From contig JAOAFT010000006.1 of assembly GCA_026416125.1 (NCBI GenBank), positions 77,015-113,831 on the forward strand: 36,817 bases of DNA. Direction: 5' to 3'. This document shows, piece by piece, positions 28,882 to 36,817 of the stretch. This DNA is from Bacteroidota bacterium. Its GTDB lineage: Bacteria > Bacteroidota > Ignavibacteria > UBA10030. The translations under genes were made by a program, and so were the position numbers. Below the pieces are notes generated by a model. That model was given only the letters and a program-made list of their open reading frames with translations. It was not told where the DNA came from and searched no databases. Position 1 is the first letter of the stretch. Every line of letters begins with the position of its first letter.

Positions 28882-29066
28882 TCACGTTGCCTTTCAATTA
28901 TGTCCAAGTATAACTTCGTGTCCGTATAGTTCTTATTACAGTATGCTGTGGTAATATAGACGTCAAAAGCTGGAAAAGCAACGTGGAGTTGGCTTCTTCC
29001 CACTCAGCCCCTGAGTTTTTCTGCGACAGGGATAACGTGGTATTGTTTGAGTTCGCTCAAAAAATA

Positions 29067-31844
29067 TCAATAGTTGAACCGAACAAGTGGATACCCAATA
29101 CTGAAAGCAAATTCCAATGGACCCCAACTGACGGGATGTGTAAACACATCGATTCGTGTAAAGAATGCTCGTCCAAGTGAAGCTTCTGCTGGCCCAATAG
29201 GAGTATCAAAGGCAAGCGTAACACCAAATCCATGAGTGAAGTCTGCACTTTTCACTTCGCGTGTCCTTGCCCACAATCCACCGAGGTCGTAGCGCGCTTT
29301 AAGGTACGTATCAAAGTAGAAATGAATTGGAAGTTTGTATTGGAGTTCCAAACTTCCAAGGAAGAGCTGTCGTCCGAGTTTGTCATTTTCTTTGAGTCCA
29401 AAGAACGAGTGTTGTCCTCCAAGCGAAAACTGTTCACTTACTGGGACAGCATTATCACCAACCCCGATGACAAATTTGGGCCGGAGTGTAAAAATTTTCC
29501 ATGCTGTTGCGTATGTTTCGTATGAAAAGAAGAACTTCGTGTACCCAATATCTCCACCAAGGTTAACTGTTGCTGTTTCGTAGTAGAAATTCATAACAAT
29601 TCCGGACGTTGGGTAGGGAAATTTGTCTTGTGTGTCGAGCTCTGTTCCTAAGCGGAGTGTTGATAGCCGGTAGTTCTGATTCTGAATTGGTGTTTCGTCA
29701 ATATTCATTGCTGCAACGTTTTCTACACGACTTGATATGAGAAGAGTTCCTAATCGTTCGAGTTGTGTACCGAAGTTTAATGCAATCCCATTTTTTCGAA
29801 TTCTATACTCACCTGTTCGGGAACGATTGAAAAAAGAACTACGCATTGGTTGTGAATAATCGTACACATTCACATTCCGTACATCGATGTACGTTTGAAG
29901 GCCAACCGTAAGATACGTATTGAAAATACGTGTTGCTTTTATTTCTGCACCGTAGTATTGGTTCCGTTGTCCGCCAGCAATGCGGAGACCAGCTTCTGTT
30001 GCTGTTCCAAGGAAGTTCTCATCACGCGCATCGAGTGACGGTTGAAACCCTCGTTCATTATCTATGCGCAGTCCTACACGGAGGAGCGCAGTACTTCGTT
30101 CGCGCACATCGATGACAAGAATGGTACGGGGGGTAGTACTTTGTTCCCGCTCCACCATCAATACTACTTGCTCGAAGAGACTCGTTGCATAGAGGTTTGA
30201 AATTCCTTGTGCTGCTCGTTGAATCGAGAAGAGATCGCCACGAACGAGCGGAAGTTCACGACGTACTACCCAATGTTTTGTTTTCACTGCCCCTCGTACA
30301 TCGATTTGATCGACAACTCCTTCATCGATGTGTACTGTAATCGAACCCCGCGATGTATCGATCTCCACACGGCGTACTCTCGCAAGAGCATAGCCCAGGG
30401 AACGATAGCGAGTGAGAACAGTTTCCAGAAACTGACGGAATGATGTGGCGTTGTAGTGCGAACCAATGAGTACACGAGCATACGTTGCAAGTGTATCCTG
30501 TGAGAGTACTGTCACCCCTGTACATGAAAGTTCATTGAGTCGAAATGTACGAGTTGGAATAATTTGAATGAGTGTTGAATCTCCCAGCGGTTCAACATAT
30601 GCTTCTACACATTCGTAACCTCCGTACTCTGTGAGTTCTGCAAGGAATTGTCGCAACACCCCCTCGCGAACCTCACCTTGCCTTATCCATTGTTCTACTC
30701 TAGTACTATCGATCCTGAGTTCACGTTCCCACTCAAAACGTGGATTCTTGTAGGTAGCATCTTCTGTTTGAGAACTTTGTACACGTACCCATTTCTCCTC
30801 AATGGTGTTGCGAATACGAGGGAGTGCTTCGAAGGCAGCACGCTCTCCACAGGAAATTAGTGTGTCGATGTTCGAGAAGTCGTTAGAAAGGTGATTGCCG
30901 AGGTTTGGTGTAATGACAACATCAGCTTTTAATTTTGAGAGTTTGTTCACTTGTTGCATCATGATTGTTGTAATTTGGTCGACCATTTCCCATGGTGTGG
31001 AGAGTTGATCACGACTGCGTAGCGTACTCATCATCTCAACAGCAATGATGATGTCAACACGTTCCTGGATAGCAACTTCTACAGGAAGATTCTCGACAAG
31101 GCCACCATCGAGGAGTTGGAGCGTATCTTTCTTCACACTCGTAAATAGGAGAGGGATAGCTGTACTAGCCCGAATTGCAGTGGTAAGGTCTCCATATTTC
31201 ATGACAATTCGTTTGCCAGTTACCAAGTCTGTTGCAACGGCACGAAATGGAATTTTCAAATCGTCAAAGGAGTATTCCGGGTGGTACACTGCTTGCAACG
31301 TAAGAATGTTAAGGTATCGCGTGAGACGTTGACCTGTAGAAAATGCCGATGGGATTACAGGTTCAAAACCTTCAAACCGGAGAACAATAACACTCCGATC
31401 GCGAGCAACTTTTTGATCGATGAACATTTCTTCGCGACGTGCTTCATCGGAAAGACTAAGAATTTCATCCCACCGTGTCGTATCGGCAATGTGTTCTAAT
31501 TGCTCTAGTGTGTAACCAGCGGCGTACAGCCCCCCAATAACACTTCCCATACTTGTGCCAACGATGAGATCGATAGGAATTCGTTCACGTTCAAGCACCT
31601 TCAAAACTCCAATGGCAGAGAGTCCACGAGCACCACCACCACTGAGTACAAGAGCAATCTTTGGACGTTTTGGTTTTCGGATGGAAAACCCTTCGAACGC
31701 TGTCTTCTGTACTTCACTGTATGGCTGTATAACAGTGATTCCTTGTGGTTGAGCTGTGCACACGCTTGCGCTGAATAAAAGCACAGCTACTCCAACACAC
31801 ATTGATGGTACCAACCACCTTATCGATGTTCGCACGATGTACAT
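29067..31844 (-). CDS. Patatin-like phospholipase fused to POTRA and BamA-type outer-membrane barrel
   Basis: About 925 residues from ATG 31844. A signal peptide (about 1-32, ending SVCTAQ) is followed by a patatin domain with oxyanion motif GGGARG (about 69-74), nucleophile elbow GTSMG (Ser98) and the catalytic Asp in LLDGG (about Asp246). About residues 400-600 contain POTRA-like repeats (FRLNELSCTG, DQIDVRGAVKTKHWVV). The last 300 or so form a 16-strand BamA/Omp85-type barrel ending LVRFNY. The architecture resembles PlpD-type (type Vd) secreted lipases, but is longer because of extra POTRA units. It likely acts as a lipase tethered at the outer membrane. The frame is open upstream to 31910 inside the OPT gene, but the signal peptide begins at ATG 31844, four bases after the OPT stop, so translation is coupled. 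Confidence 0.92.
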   Translation of the reverse strand: MYIVRTSIRWLVPSMCVGVAVLLFSASVCTAQPQGITVIQPYSEVQKTAFEGFSIRKPKRPKIALVLSGGGARGLSAIGVLKVLERERIPIDLIVGTSMGSVIGGLYAAGYTLEQLEHIADTTRWDEILSLSDEARREEMFIDQKVARDRSVIVLRFEGFEPVIPSAFSTGQRLTRYLNILTLQAVYHPEYSFDDLKIPFRAVATDLVTGKRIVMKYGDLTTAIRASTAIPLLFTSVKKDTLQLLDGGLVENLPVEVAIQERVDIIIAVEMMSTLRSRDQLSTPWEMVDQITTIMMQQVNKLSKLKADVVITPNLGNHLSNDFSNIDTLISCGERAAFEALPRIRNTIEEKWVRVQSSQTEDATYKNPRFEWERELRIDSTRVEQWIRQGEVREGVLRQFLAELTEYGGYECVEAYVEPLGDSTLIQIIPTRTFRLNELSCTGVTVLSQDTLATYARVLIGSHYNATSFRQFLETVLTRYRSLGYALARVRRVEIDTSRGSITVHIDEGVVDQIDVRGAVKTKHWVVRRELPLVRGDLFSIQRAAQGISNLYATSLFEQVVLMVEREQSTTPRTILVIDVRERSTALLRVGLRIDNERGFQPSLDARDENFLGTATEAGLRIAGGQRNQYYGAEIKATRIFNTYLTVGLQTYIDVRNVNVYDYSQPMRSSFFNRSRTGEYRIRKNGIALNFGTQLERLGTLLISSRVENVAAMNIDETPIQNQNYRLSTLRLGTELDTQDKFPYPTSGIVMNFYYETATVNLGGDIGYTKFFFSYETYATAWKIFTLRPKFVIGVGDNAVPVSEQFSLGGQHSFFGLKENDKLGRQLFLGSLELQYKLPIHFYFDTYLKARYDLGGLWARTREVKSADFTHGFGVTLAFDTPIGPAEASLGRAFFTRIDVFTHPVSWGPLEFAFSIGYPLVRFNY

Positions 31845-31848
31845 GTGG

Positions 31849-33849
31849 TTACGATTGATGAGCGTTGTTCCCACGCATTGAGTCCCATACGAAGTAGGTG
31901 CAAAGCACACTGAAGAGAAGAAGCCCAGTCAGTTCTCCTCCTACAGATTTTACCCATTCTGTCTGGTACCACGATGCATATCCGAACGGAACATTTTGAT
32001 CAATGAATCGTAGTAATGCATTGAGTACGCCTAGTAACGCACCACCTGCAATGAATCCAGAAGCGATAAGTGTCCCCCGTTGTTGCCGCGCAGTGTTTAT
32101 TGCTCCATCAGTGCTCCGTGACGAAACGAACCACGCAATGAGCCCTCCAACAAGTAGAGGGGTATTCAACTCTTGTGGAATATACATTCCAAGTGCAAAT
32201 GCTAACGGAGGTACTTTCAGAAAGAACATTACAACTGAAAGTACTGCTCCGACCCCATAGAGCATCCAAGGCGTTTCTGCATTCGACATTAACGGCTTGA
32301 TAACAGCTGCCATTGCATTAGCTTGTGGTGCAACAAGTGCGTGCTCACCAGTAAATCCATATGCCTCGTTCAGGAGCAGTATAACACCGCCGACAGTGGC
32401 AGCCGAAATTAGTACGCCGAGAAATTTCCATGTCTCTTGGTTCTTAGGTGTTGTCCCTATCCAGTATCCAACTTTTAAATCTGTAATGAATCCACCAGCA
32501 ACTGAGAGTGCTGTACAAACAACACTTCCAATAATCAGTGCGCTGAGCATACCCGATTCACCAGTTAACCCAACGTTGACCAAAACGAGAGAAGACAGAA
32601 GCAATGTCATTAGCGTCATTCCAGAAACTGGGTTCGTACCAACTATGGCGATTGCATTTGCAGCAACTGTTGTGAAGAGAAATGAAACAACGACAACAAC
32701 CGCAAGAGCACTGAATGCTTGAAATGCAGTTGGTACAACACTAAGTCTAAAGAACGTGAAAATTGCCAATGAAGTCAGAATGATGAGTGTTACGATCCAG
32801 AGCATTCGAATATCCGCTTGCGTACGGAGCTGGTGTTCTTGAATTGTACGTGAAGGGTGGATAATCTCCTTGTACGCAAGCTTCACAGCATTTCCAATAA
32901 TTTTCGATGACCGGAGAATTCCAATTATGCCAGCCATTGCAATACCACCAATGCCAATTTGTCGTACGTAGGTGCGGAAAATCTCTTCTGGACTCATGTG
33001 TGCAATGAGCGTTGAAGAGGCAATTGGCACGCTAAGATGCTGTCCAAATTCGTATACCAACGGTATGAGTACAAACCACGAAAGGAACGAACCAGAAACA
33101 ATTATCGTTGCGTACTTCAAACCAACGATGTAACCTAATCCAACGATCATTGCAGAGACATCGAGTTTTAAGACCACTTTTGCCTTGTCAGCAAGGGCTT
33201 GCCCCCACGCAATAATTCGTGTTGTTACAACTTCTGACCACCACCCGAACGCACTGAAAAGAAAATCGTACACCCCTCCAATGAGTCCACTAACAACGAG
33301 TACTTTTGCCTCTGCTCCGCCTCGCTCGCCCGCCATGAGTACCTCAGTTGTTGCTGTAGCTTCAGGGAATGGTAATTTCCCATGCATGTCGTTCACAAAA
33401 TACTTTCGGAAGGGTATAAGGAAGAGAATTCCTAAAAAACCACCGAGCGCTGAGGCGATGAACATTTGAATGTAACTTGGTGGAAGAGAGAGAATGTAGA
33501 GTGCCGGAATTGTGAAAATCGCACCAGCAACAACAACACCGGAACATGCTCCTATAGACTGGATGATAACGTTCTGTGCTAATCCGTCCTTCTTCTTAGC
33601 GAGTCCAGTAATTCCTACAGCAAGAATTGCAATGGGAATAGCTGCTTCGAACACTTGACCAATCTTGAGACCAGAGTATGCAGCTGCAGCAGAGAAAATA
33701 ACTGCCATTACTAGTCCCCAGCCAACAGACCAGGGCGTGACTTCGGCATATCGCTGTGTTGGTGAGAGTACCGGCGTGTACGTTTCGCCTTCTTTGAGTT
33801 CACGATATGCATTTTCGGGAAGGCCACTCGTCGTTGTTCTGTATTCCAT
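31849..33849 (-). CDS. OPT-family oligopeptide transporter
   Basis: Inner-membrane transporter of 666 residues, with about 14-16 hydrophobic helices, predicted to import oligopeptides (or metal-chelate compounds) using the proton gradient. OPT features include GLKIGQVFEAAIPIAILAVG near the N-terminus, the LPFPEATATTEVL motif (conserved FPxxxA), KYATIIVSGSFLSW, and the C-terminal AFALGMYIPQELNTPLLVGG. GAGGAG about 6 bases upstream of ATG 33849 supports the start. It follows pepT by about 107 bases and is coupled to the patatin gene. A peptide importer next to peptidase T makes a peptide substrate the likeliest reading. Confidence 0.94.
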   Translation of the reverse strand: MEYRTTTSGLPENAYRELKEGETYTPVLSPTQRYAEVTPWSVGWGLVMAVIFSAAAAYSGLKIGQVFEAAIPIAILAVGITGLAKKKDGLAQNVIIQSIGACSGVVVAGAIFTIPALYILSLPPSYIQMFIASALGGFLGILFLIPFRKYFVNDMHGKLPFPEATATTEVLMAGERGGAEAKVLVVSGLIGGVYDFLFSAFGWWSEVVTTRIIAWGQALADKAKVVLKLDVSAMIVGLGYIVGLKYATIIVSGSFLSWFVLIPLVYEFGQHLSVPIASSTLIAHMSPEEIFRTYVRQIGIGGIAMAGIIGILRSSKIIGNAVKLAYKEIIHPSRTIQEHQLRTQADIRMLWIVTLIILTSLAIFTFFRLSVVPTAFQAFSALAVVVVVSFLFTTVAANAIAIVGTNPVSGMTLMTLLLSSLVLVNVGLTGESGMLSALIIGSVVCTALSVAGGFITDLKVGYWIGTTPKNQETWKFLGVLISAATVGGVILLLNEAYGFTGEHALVAPQANAMAAVIKPLMSNAETPWMLYGVGAVLSVVMFFLKVPPLAFALGMYIPQELNTPLLVGGLIAWFVSSRSTDGAINTARQQRGTLIASGFIAGGALLGVLNALLRFIDQNVPFGYASWYQTEWVKSVGGELTGLLLFSVLCTYFVWDSMRGNNAHQS

Positions 33850-33956
33850 ACATTCTCCTCTTCATTGTTCCTTCATGTACGTTTATTCAATCGGCGTAGT
33901 TACACACAATGCGAGAATCTGGTACCATTGACAATGTACACTATGTAGGGCTTGGA

Positions 33957-35201
33957 CTATTTTTCCGACGGCTTACTTTTTTCTGCCCAAATACGGACGA
34001 GATTTACAACTGTTTCAACCGCTTTTTCCATACCCCATACATTGAGCCACTCCGTTCGACTGTGAAAGTTTGCTCCTCCTGTGAAAATATTCGGTGTTGG
34101 CAATCCAGCTTCTGTTAATCGTGAACCATCTGTTCCTCCGCGAATTGGTCTCCAATGAGGATTCAGACCCGCTTGTTTTGCAGCTTCAAATAAGTACTCT
34201 GTCACACGAGGATCTTTTTCAAGTCCTTCGCGCATGTTCCGATACTGCTCGACGATTGTCATCTCAATTTTCGCCTTAGGATGAAGTTGCTCTACTTCCT
34301 TAATCACAGCTTCGACAATTGCTTTGAGCTTCTCTAATCCTTCTGTGTGAAAGTCGCGGAAGAGAATTTTCACTGTTGATTTTCCAACACCCCCTTCGAG
34401 AATGTATGGGTGGATGTACGGTTCATACCCTTCTGTACATTCAGGAGAAATTTCTTTTGGTAATCGCGCAATGATGTCTGCAATGACACGGATGCTGTTC
34501 ACCATGATCCCTTTCGCTGTTCCCGGATGGATATCGCGACCATGGACTGTAATAGTGCACGCATTTGCACTGAAGGTTTCCTTGTTGAGTTCTCCTGGAG
34601 CATCACCATCAACTGTGTATGCTACGTGAGCACCAAATGTTCCAATATTAAAGTACTTTGTTCCTGCACCAATTTCTTCATCCGGAGTGAATGCAATGCG
34701 GAGTTTTCCATGAGGTACTTCTGGGTGTGCAAGGAGGTACTCAACTGCTGCCATAATAATGGCAATGCCAGCTTTATCATCTGCACCGAGAAGCGTTGTG
34801 CCATCGCTCGTGACAATCGTTTTTCCAACTGCATCCTTGAGAGCTGGATTCTCAGATTCACGAATGACAACGGACGGATCCCCAGGCAGTACTATATCAC
34901 CCCCGCTATACGTGAACACCTGTGGCTTTACGTTTGCACCACTAACTTCTGGCGATGTATCGACGTGTGCAATAAATCCAATAACCGGTACGTCGTAGGG
35001 AACAGTTGCAGGTACTGTTGCCATGACGTAACCGTGCTCATCGACCGATGCATCGGGAATTCCAAGATCTCTAAGCTCGCTTACAAGTAGGTTAAGTAAA
35101 TCGAATTGCTTTGTTGTACTTGGATAGGTATCAGAATTCTCTTTCGATTGCGTGTCAATCACAGCGTAGCGTAAAAATTTGTCGAGAACATGTTCAGCCA
35201 T
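33957..35201 (-). CDS. pepT: Peptidase T (tripeptide aminopeptidase)
   Basis: Cytoplasmic M20-family zinc aminopeptidase of 414 residues that removes the N-terminal residue from tripeptides. Metal and catalytic residues fall where expected for PepT: IAHVDTSPE (His79, Asp81), LLGADDKAGIA (Asp141), TPDEEIGAGT (Glu175-Glu176), TVDGDAPGEL (Asp198) and a late NFHSRTEW (His near 379). The frame extends six codons further, but ATG 35201 is the start because AAGGAG (complement of 35207-35212) lies 5 bases upstream and the conserved N-terminus begins here. It is upstream of the OPT transporter, giving an uptake-plus-hydrolysis pair. A palindrome GAACATGTTC overlaps codons 3-5 and recurs 103 bases upstream. 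Confidence 0.96.
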   Translation of the reverse strand: MAEHVLDKFLRYAVIDTQSKENSDTYPSTTKQFDLLNLLVSELRDLGIPDASVDEHGYVMATVPATVPYDVPVIGFIAHVDTSPEVSGANVKPQVFTYSGGDIVLPGDPSVVIRESENPALKDAVGKTIVTSDGTTLLGADDKAGIAIIMAAVEYLLAHPEVPHGKLRIAFTPDEEIGAGTKYFNIGTFGAHVAYTVDGDAPGELNKETFSANACTITVHGRDIHPGTAKGIMVNSIRVIADIIARLPKEISPECTEGYEPYIHPYILEGGVGKSTVKILFRDFHTEGLEKLKAIVEAVIKEVEQLHPKAKIEMTIVEQYRNMREGLEKDPRVTEYLFEAAKQAGLNPHWRPIRGGTDGSRLTEAGLPTPNIFTGGANFHSRTEWLNVWGMEKAVETVVNLVRIWAEKSKPSEK

Positions 35202-35298
35202 ACAATCTCCTTCTCTCATACGAGTTCACACAAACTTTTGAATAAGATAGAAAGAATGGTTGTGAAAAAACAGAGGAAACAACACATAGAACATGTTC
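35186..35298. repeat. Two identical perfect 10-bp palindromes flanking the pepT 5' region
   Basis: GAACATGTTC occurs at 35186-35195, inside the first codons of pepT, and at 35289-35298, about 90 bases upstream of the ATG. Both are preceded by A, so 11 bases are shared. Center-to-center spacing is 103 bases, about ten helical turns. The arrangement could be an operator pair for a dimeric repressor, but no regulator gene is nearby and coincidence is possible. Confidence 0.35.
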
Positions 35299-35353
35299 GT
35301 CCGTTTCCCACACTCGGGGCACTATTTACACACGCATACACTCATCACGACCG

Positions 35354-36817
35354 CTATTTCTCTTCCGCTTCAATCCCTAATTGGCGAAGGGCTTCAAGTA
35401 TTTTATTTTCGTAATCCTGTTTGGAAATTTTTCCTCCGCCTGCTTTAATAGTAACGAGAATTGTTTCAAATTGATTTTGCAAGTAATTTATGATCCGTGA
35501 TACATCCGATACTTTCCCTTTTGGAATTTCGAATTCTAAACAAACGGAATCCATAGAAGTGCTGTCTCCCGTCCAACCACGTTGTGGTTCACGAGTAAGT
35601 GTGACTTCCTTTGTAACTGGTTCCTCATGGTATCCGACCTTGTGTCGTTTCTCGACTGCACTGTCGTCATTCTTCTGTTCTTTACATAACTCTGCGTTGA
35701 GTAGAACCTCACTTGTACTAAATTCGACAAGTGGTACTTCCCGAAAGAAGCGGCAAACTGGTGTATTATTTTCTAGTTCACCAAGACCGAACACACCTTT
35801 CTCGACCCCATCGGCTATTGCCTTCTGAAGAACGCTCCGTTCGCTTACACGCGGTTCACCTGGTACTCTGTAGCTTGCCTGGAGAATTTGTGCTGTCGAT
35901 ACAAATGGATGCTTTCCTAAATATCGCTCCTTAATTACTAATGGAACTAGTTGCTCTACAATTTCTCCATTCGAGCAGAGTCTACTATACACTTCATACT
36001 CAAGCGGTTTTTGTTCACCATACGTCGGAATTCCAAGATCATCTTTTTTATACCCATCTTTTGATGGAATAGCAATCTGACGGTACAATCTGCGAAGCGC
36101 TTCGTGTAGTTCAGTCCCACGCTTCTTTAGCTCAACTTGAAGCTCTTTGCGCTGTTCTTCCGAAAGTGGAAGTGTTCTATCGTGTTCAATTGCTAGATAT
36201 GCTTTGTAACGCTTGAGTTGAGTTGTAAAACTTGCCCTCTCAATTTCTGTTGGAAACACAAAAAAAAGTGTATTGCAGTTTACTCTCGGAGTTGTCCCTT
36301 TGGATTTTAAAATATTCCCTATGACGTCCGTTTTTTCCTCAGGTAAAAAGATGAGTTTAAGTTCTTCTGTATCTGGAATGGATGAAGAATTTTCTTCCCA
36401 AATGAAAACCTTAAGTTTATCGCCACGCACATTTTGTTTCAGGAGTTCTTTTTCAAATTCACGTACTTCATTATCGGAAACATTTTCCATCTTTGTTAAA
36501 ATAATCCGATTGATGTTCGGTGTATTTGAGAAAAAGTACTTATCGCTTTGAAATTGGAAGTAGTAAAGCTTATTCTTTAACTGCTCAAGCGCTTCTGCTA
36601 CAACACTTGCAGGATTACTCAACGTCGTTGCTGTCCGCTTTATCTCAGTGAGTGTTGCACCACGTTCTGGACCTCCAGAAAAAGAGTACATGAAAATTAC
36701 CGTTGCAGCCCGTGTGGCAAGGTGTAATCCTTTATAAGCTTCCCCTAAATGTGCGTCCACCTTTTTACTACCGGCATCAGCATCTGTAATATCCTGAGCA
36801 ATAACACTGTTATATTC
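35354..36817 (-). CDS. DUF499-type AAA+ ATPase, C-terminal part (5'-truncated by window edge)
   Basis: The frame is open from the right edge of the window; the GTG at 36760 is internal, since residues before it (EYNSVIAQDITDAD) continue the domain. About 487 residues are visible. The pattern fits the C-terminal part of the large DUF499 proteins (COG1483-like): ATRAATVIFMYSFSGG, then GATLTEIKR, a paired-helix segment with LYYFQFQSDKYFFSNTPNIN, the VFIWEE and ELKLIFLP strands, RVNCNTLFFVFP, and a C-terminal helical end (DYENKILEALRQLGI). The nucleotide-binding part would lie outside the window. Such ATPases occur in restriction/anti-phage clusters, often with a DUF1156-type methylase and a helicase. 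Assignment is by pattern recognition only. Confidence 0.7.
   Translation of the reverse strand, partial: EYNSVIAQDITDADAGSKKVDAHLGEAYKGLHLATRAATVIFMYSFSGGPERGATLTEIKRTATTLSNPASVVAEALEQLKNKLYYFQFQSDKYFFSNTPNINRIILTKMENVSDNEVREFEKELLKQNVRGDKLKVFIWEENSSSIPDTEELKLIFLPEEKTDVIGNILKSKGTTPRVNCNTLFFVFPTEIERASFTTQLKRYKAYLAIEHDRTLPLSEEQRKELQVELKKRGTELHEALRRLYRQIAIPSKDGYKKDDLGIPTYGEQKPLEYEVYSRLCSNGEIVEQLVPLVIKERYLGKHPFVSTAQILQASYRVPGEPRVSERSVLQKAIADGVEKGVFGLGELENNTPVCRFFREVPLVEFSTSEVLLNAELCKEQKNDDSAVEKRHKVGYHEEPVTKEVTLTREPQRGWTGDSTSMDSVCLEFEIPKGKVSDVSRIINYLQNQFETILVTIKAGGGKISKQDYENKILEALRQLGIEAEEK

Noticed and set aside
29002-29020. Plus-strand hairpin ACTCAG-CCC-CTGAGT followed by Ts
   Set aside because: Looks like a small terminator, but no plus-strand gene ends there, the loop is only three bases, and the minus-strand reading has no T-run. 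A nearby TTTGAG/CTCAAA stem at 29046-29061 also lacks a T-run for the minus-strand genes.
34527-35090. 187-codon plus-strand open frame
   Set aside because: It is antisense to the well-supported pepT gene, has no recognisable domain and is a composition shadow.

Overview
The window looks like chromosomal DNA from a diderm bacterium, most likely of the Bacteroidota/Chlorobiota (FCB) side, for example an Ignavibacteria- or Kapabacteria-like lineage. That is inference from gene content: an ADP-heptose pathway with separate rfaE1 and rfaE2 genes, LpxH, TamB, a patatin fused to a BamA-type barrel, a TonB-dependent receptor, and a GH130_1 phosphorylase paired with a sodium symporter. The sequence is moderately AT-rich by eye. 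I saw no tRNA, rRNA, CRISPR array, insertion sequence or prophage.

Layout. (1) 1-3066, plus strand: the end of a sodium:solute symporter and a mannosylglucose-phosphorylase-like GH130 enzyme, closed by a tandem hairpin terminator. (2) 3166-5489, plus: a YchF-like P-loop ATPase and an MscS channel. (3) 5502-13673, minus: rfaE1-rfaE2-tamB-rnr, tightly packed and probably one operon for LPS heptose, outer-membrane assembly and RNA decay. (4) 13821-16138, plus: a decaying ABC ATPase and a secreted SGNH hydrolase. (5) 16155-22669, minus: lpxH-pbp1A-nitroreductase-uvrA, another packed cluster. (6) 22871-26058, plus: a broken hybrid sensor kinase that once carried a periplasmic SBP_bac_3 sensor. (7) 26101-35201, minus: pepT-OPT transporter-patatin/BamA-86-aa protein-marC-TonB receptor, which combines peptide uptake and cleavage with envelope proteins. 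(8) 35354 to the right edge, minus: the C-terminal part of a large DUF499-type ATPase, the kind of gene found in anti-phage/restriction clusters; its 5' part and its partners lie outside the window.

Most of the window is ordinary envelope and housekeeping content. The notable points are two clear cases of gene decay. In the ABC ATPase, the signature and Walker B residues and the reading frame are hit, apparently by GC-to-AT changes. In the sensor kinase, there is a nonsense codon, deletions in the sensor domain, a one-base insertion and a C-terminal frameshift that cuts off the receiver's conserved KP lysine. Other points are the DUF499 gene at the edge, a repeated perfect 10-bp palindrome at the pepT start, and a pair of divergent promoters that appear to share one -35 box. 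I did not find a complete undescribed system inside the window; the best lead is whatever lies to the right of the DUF499 gene.
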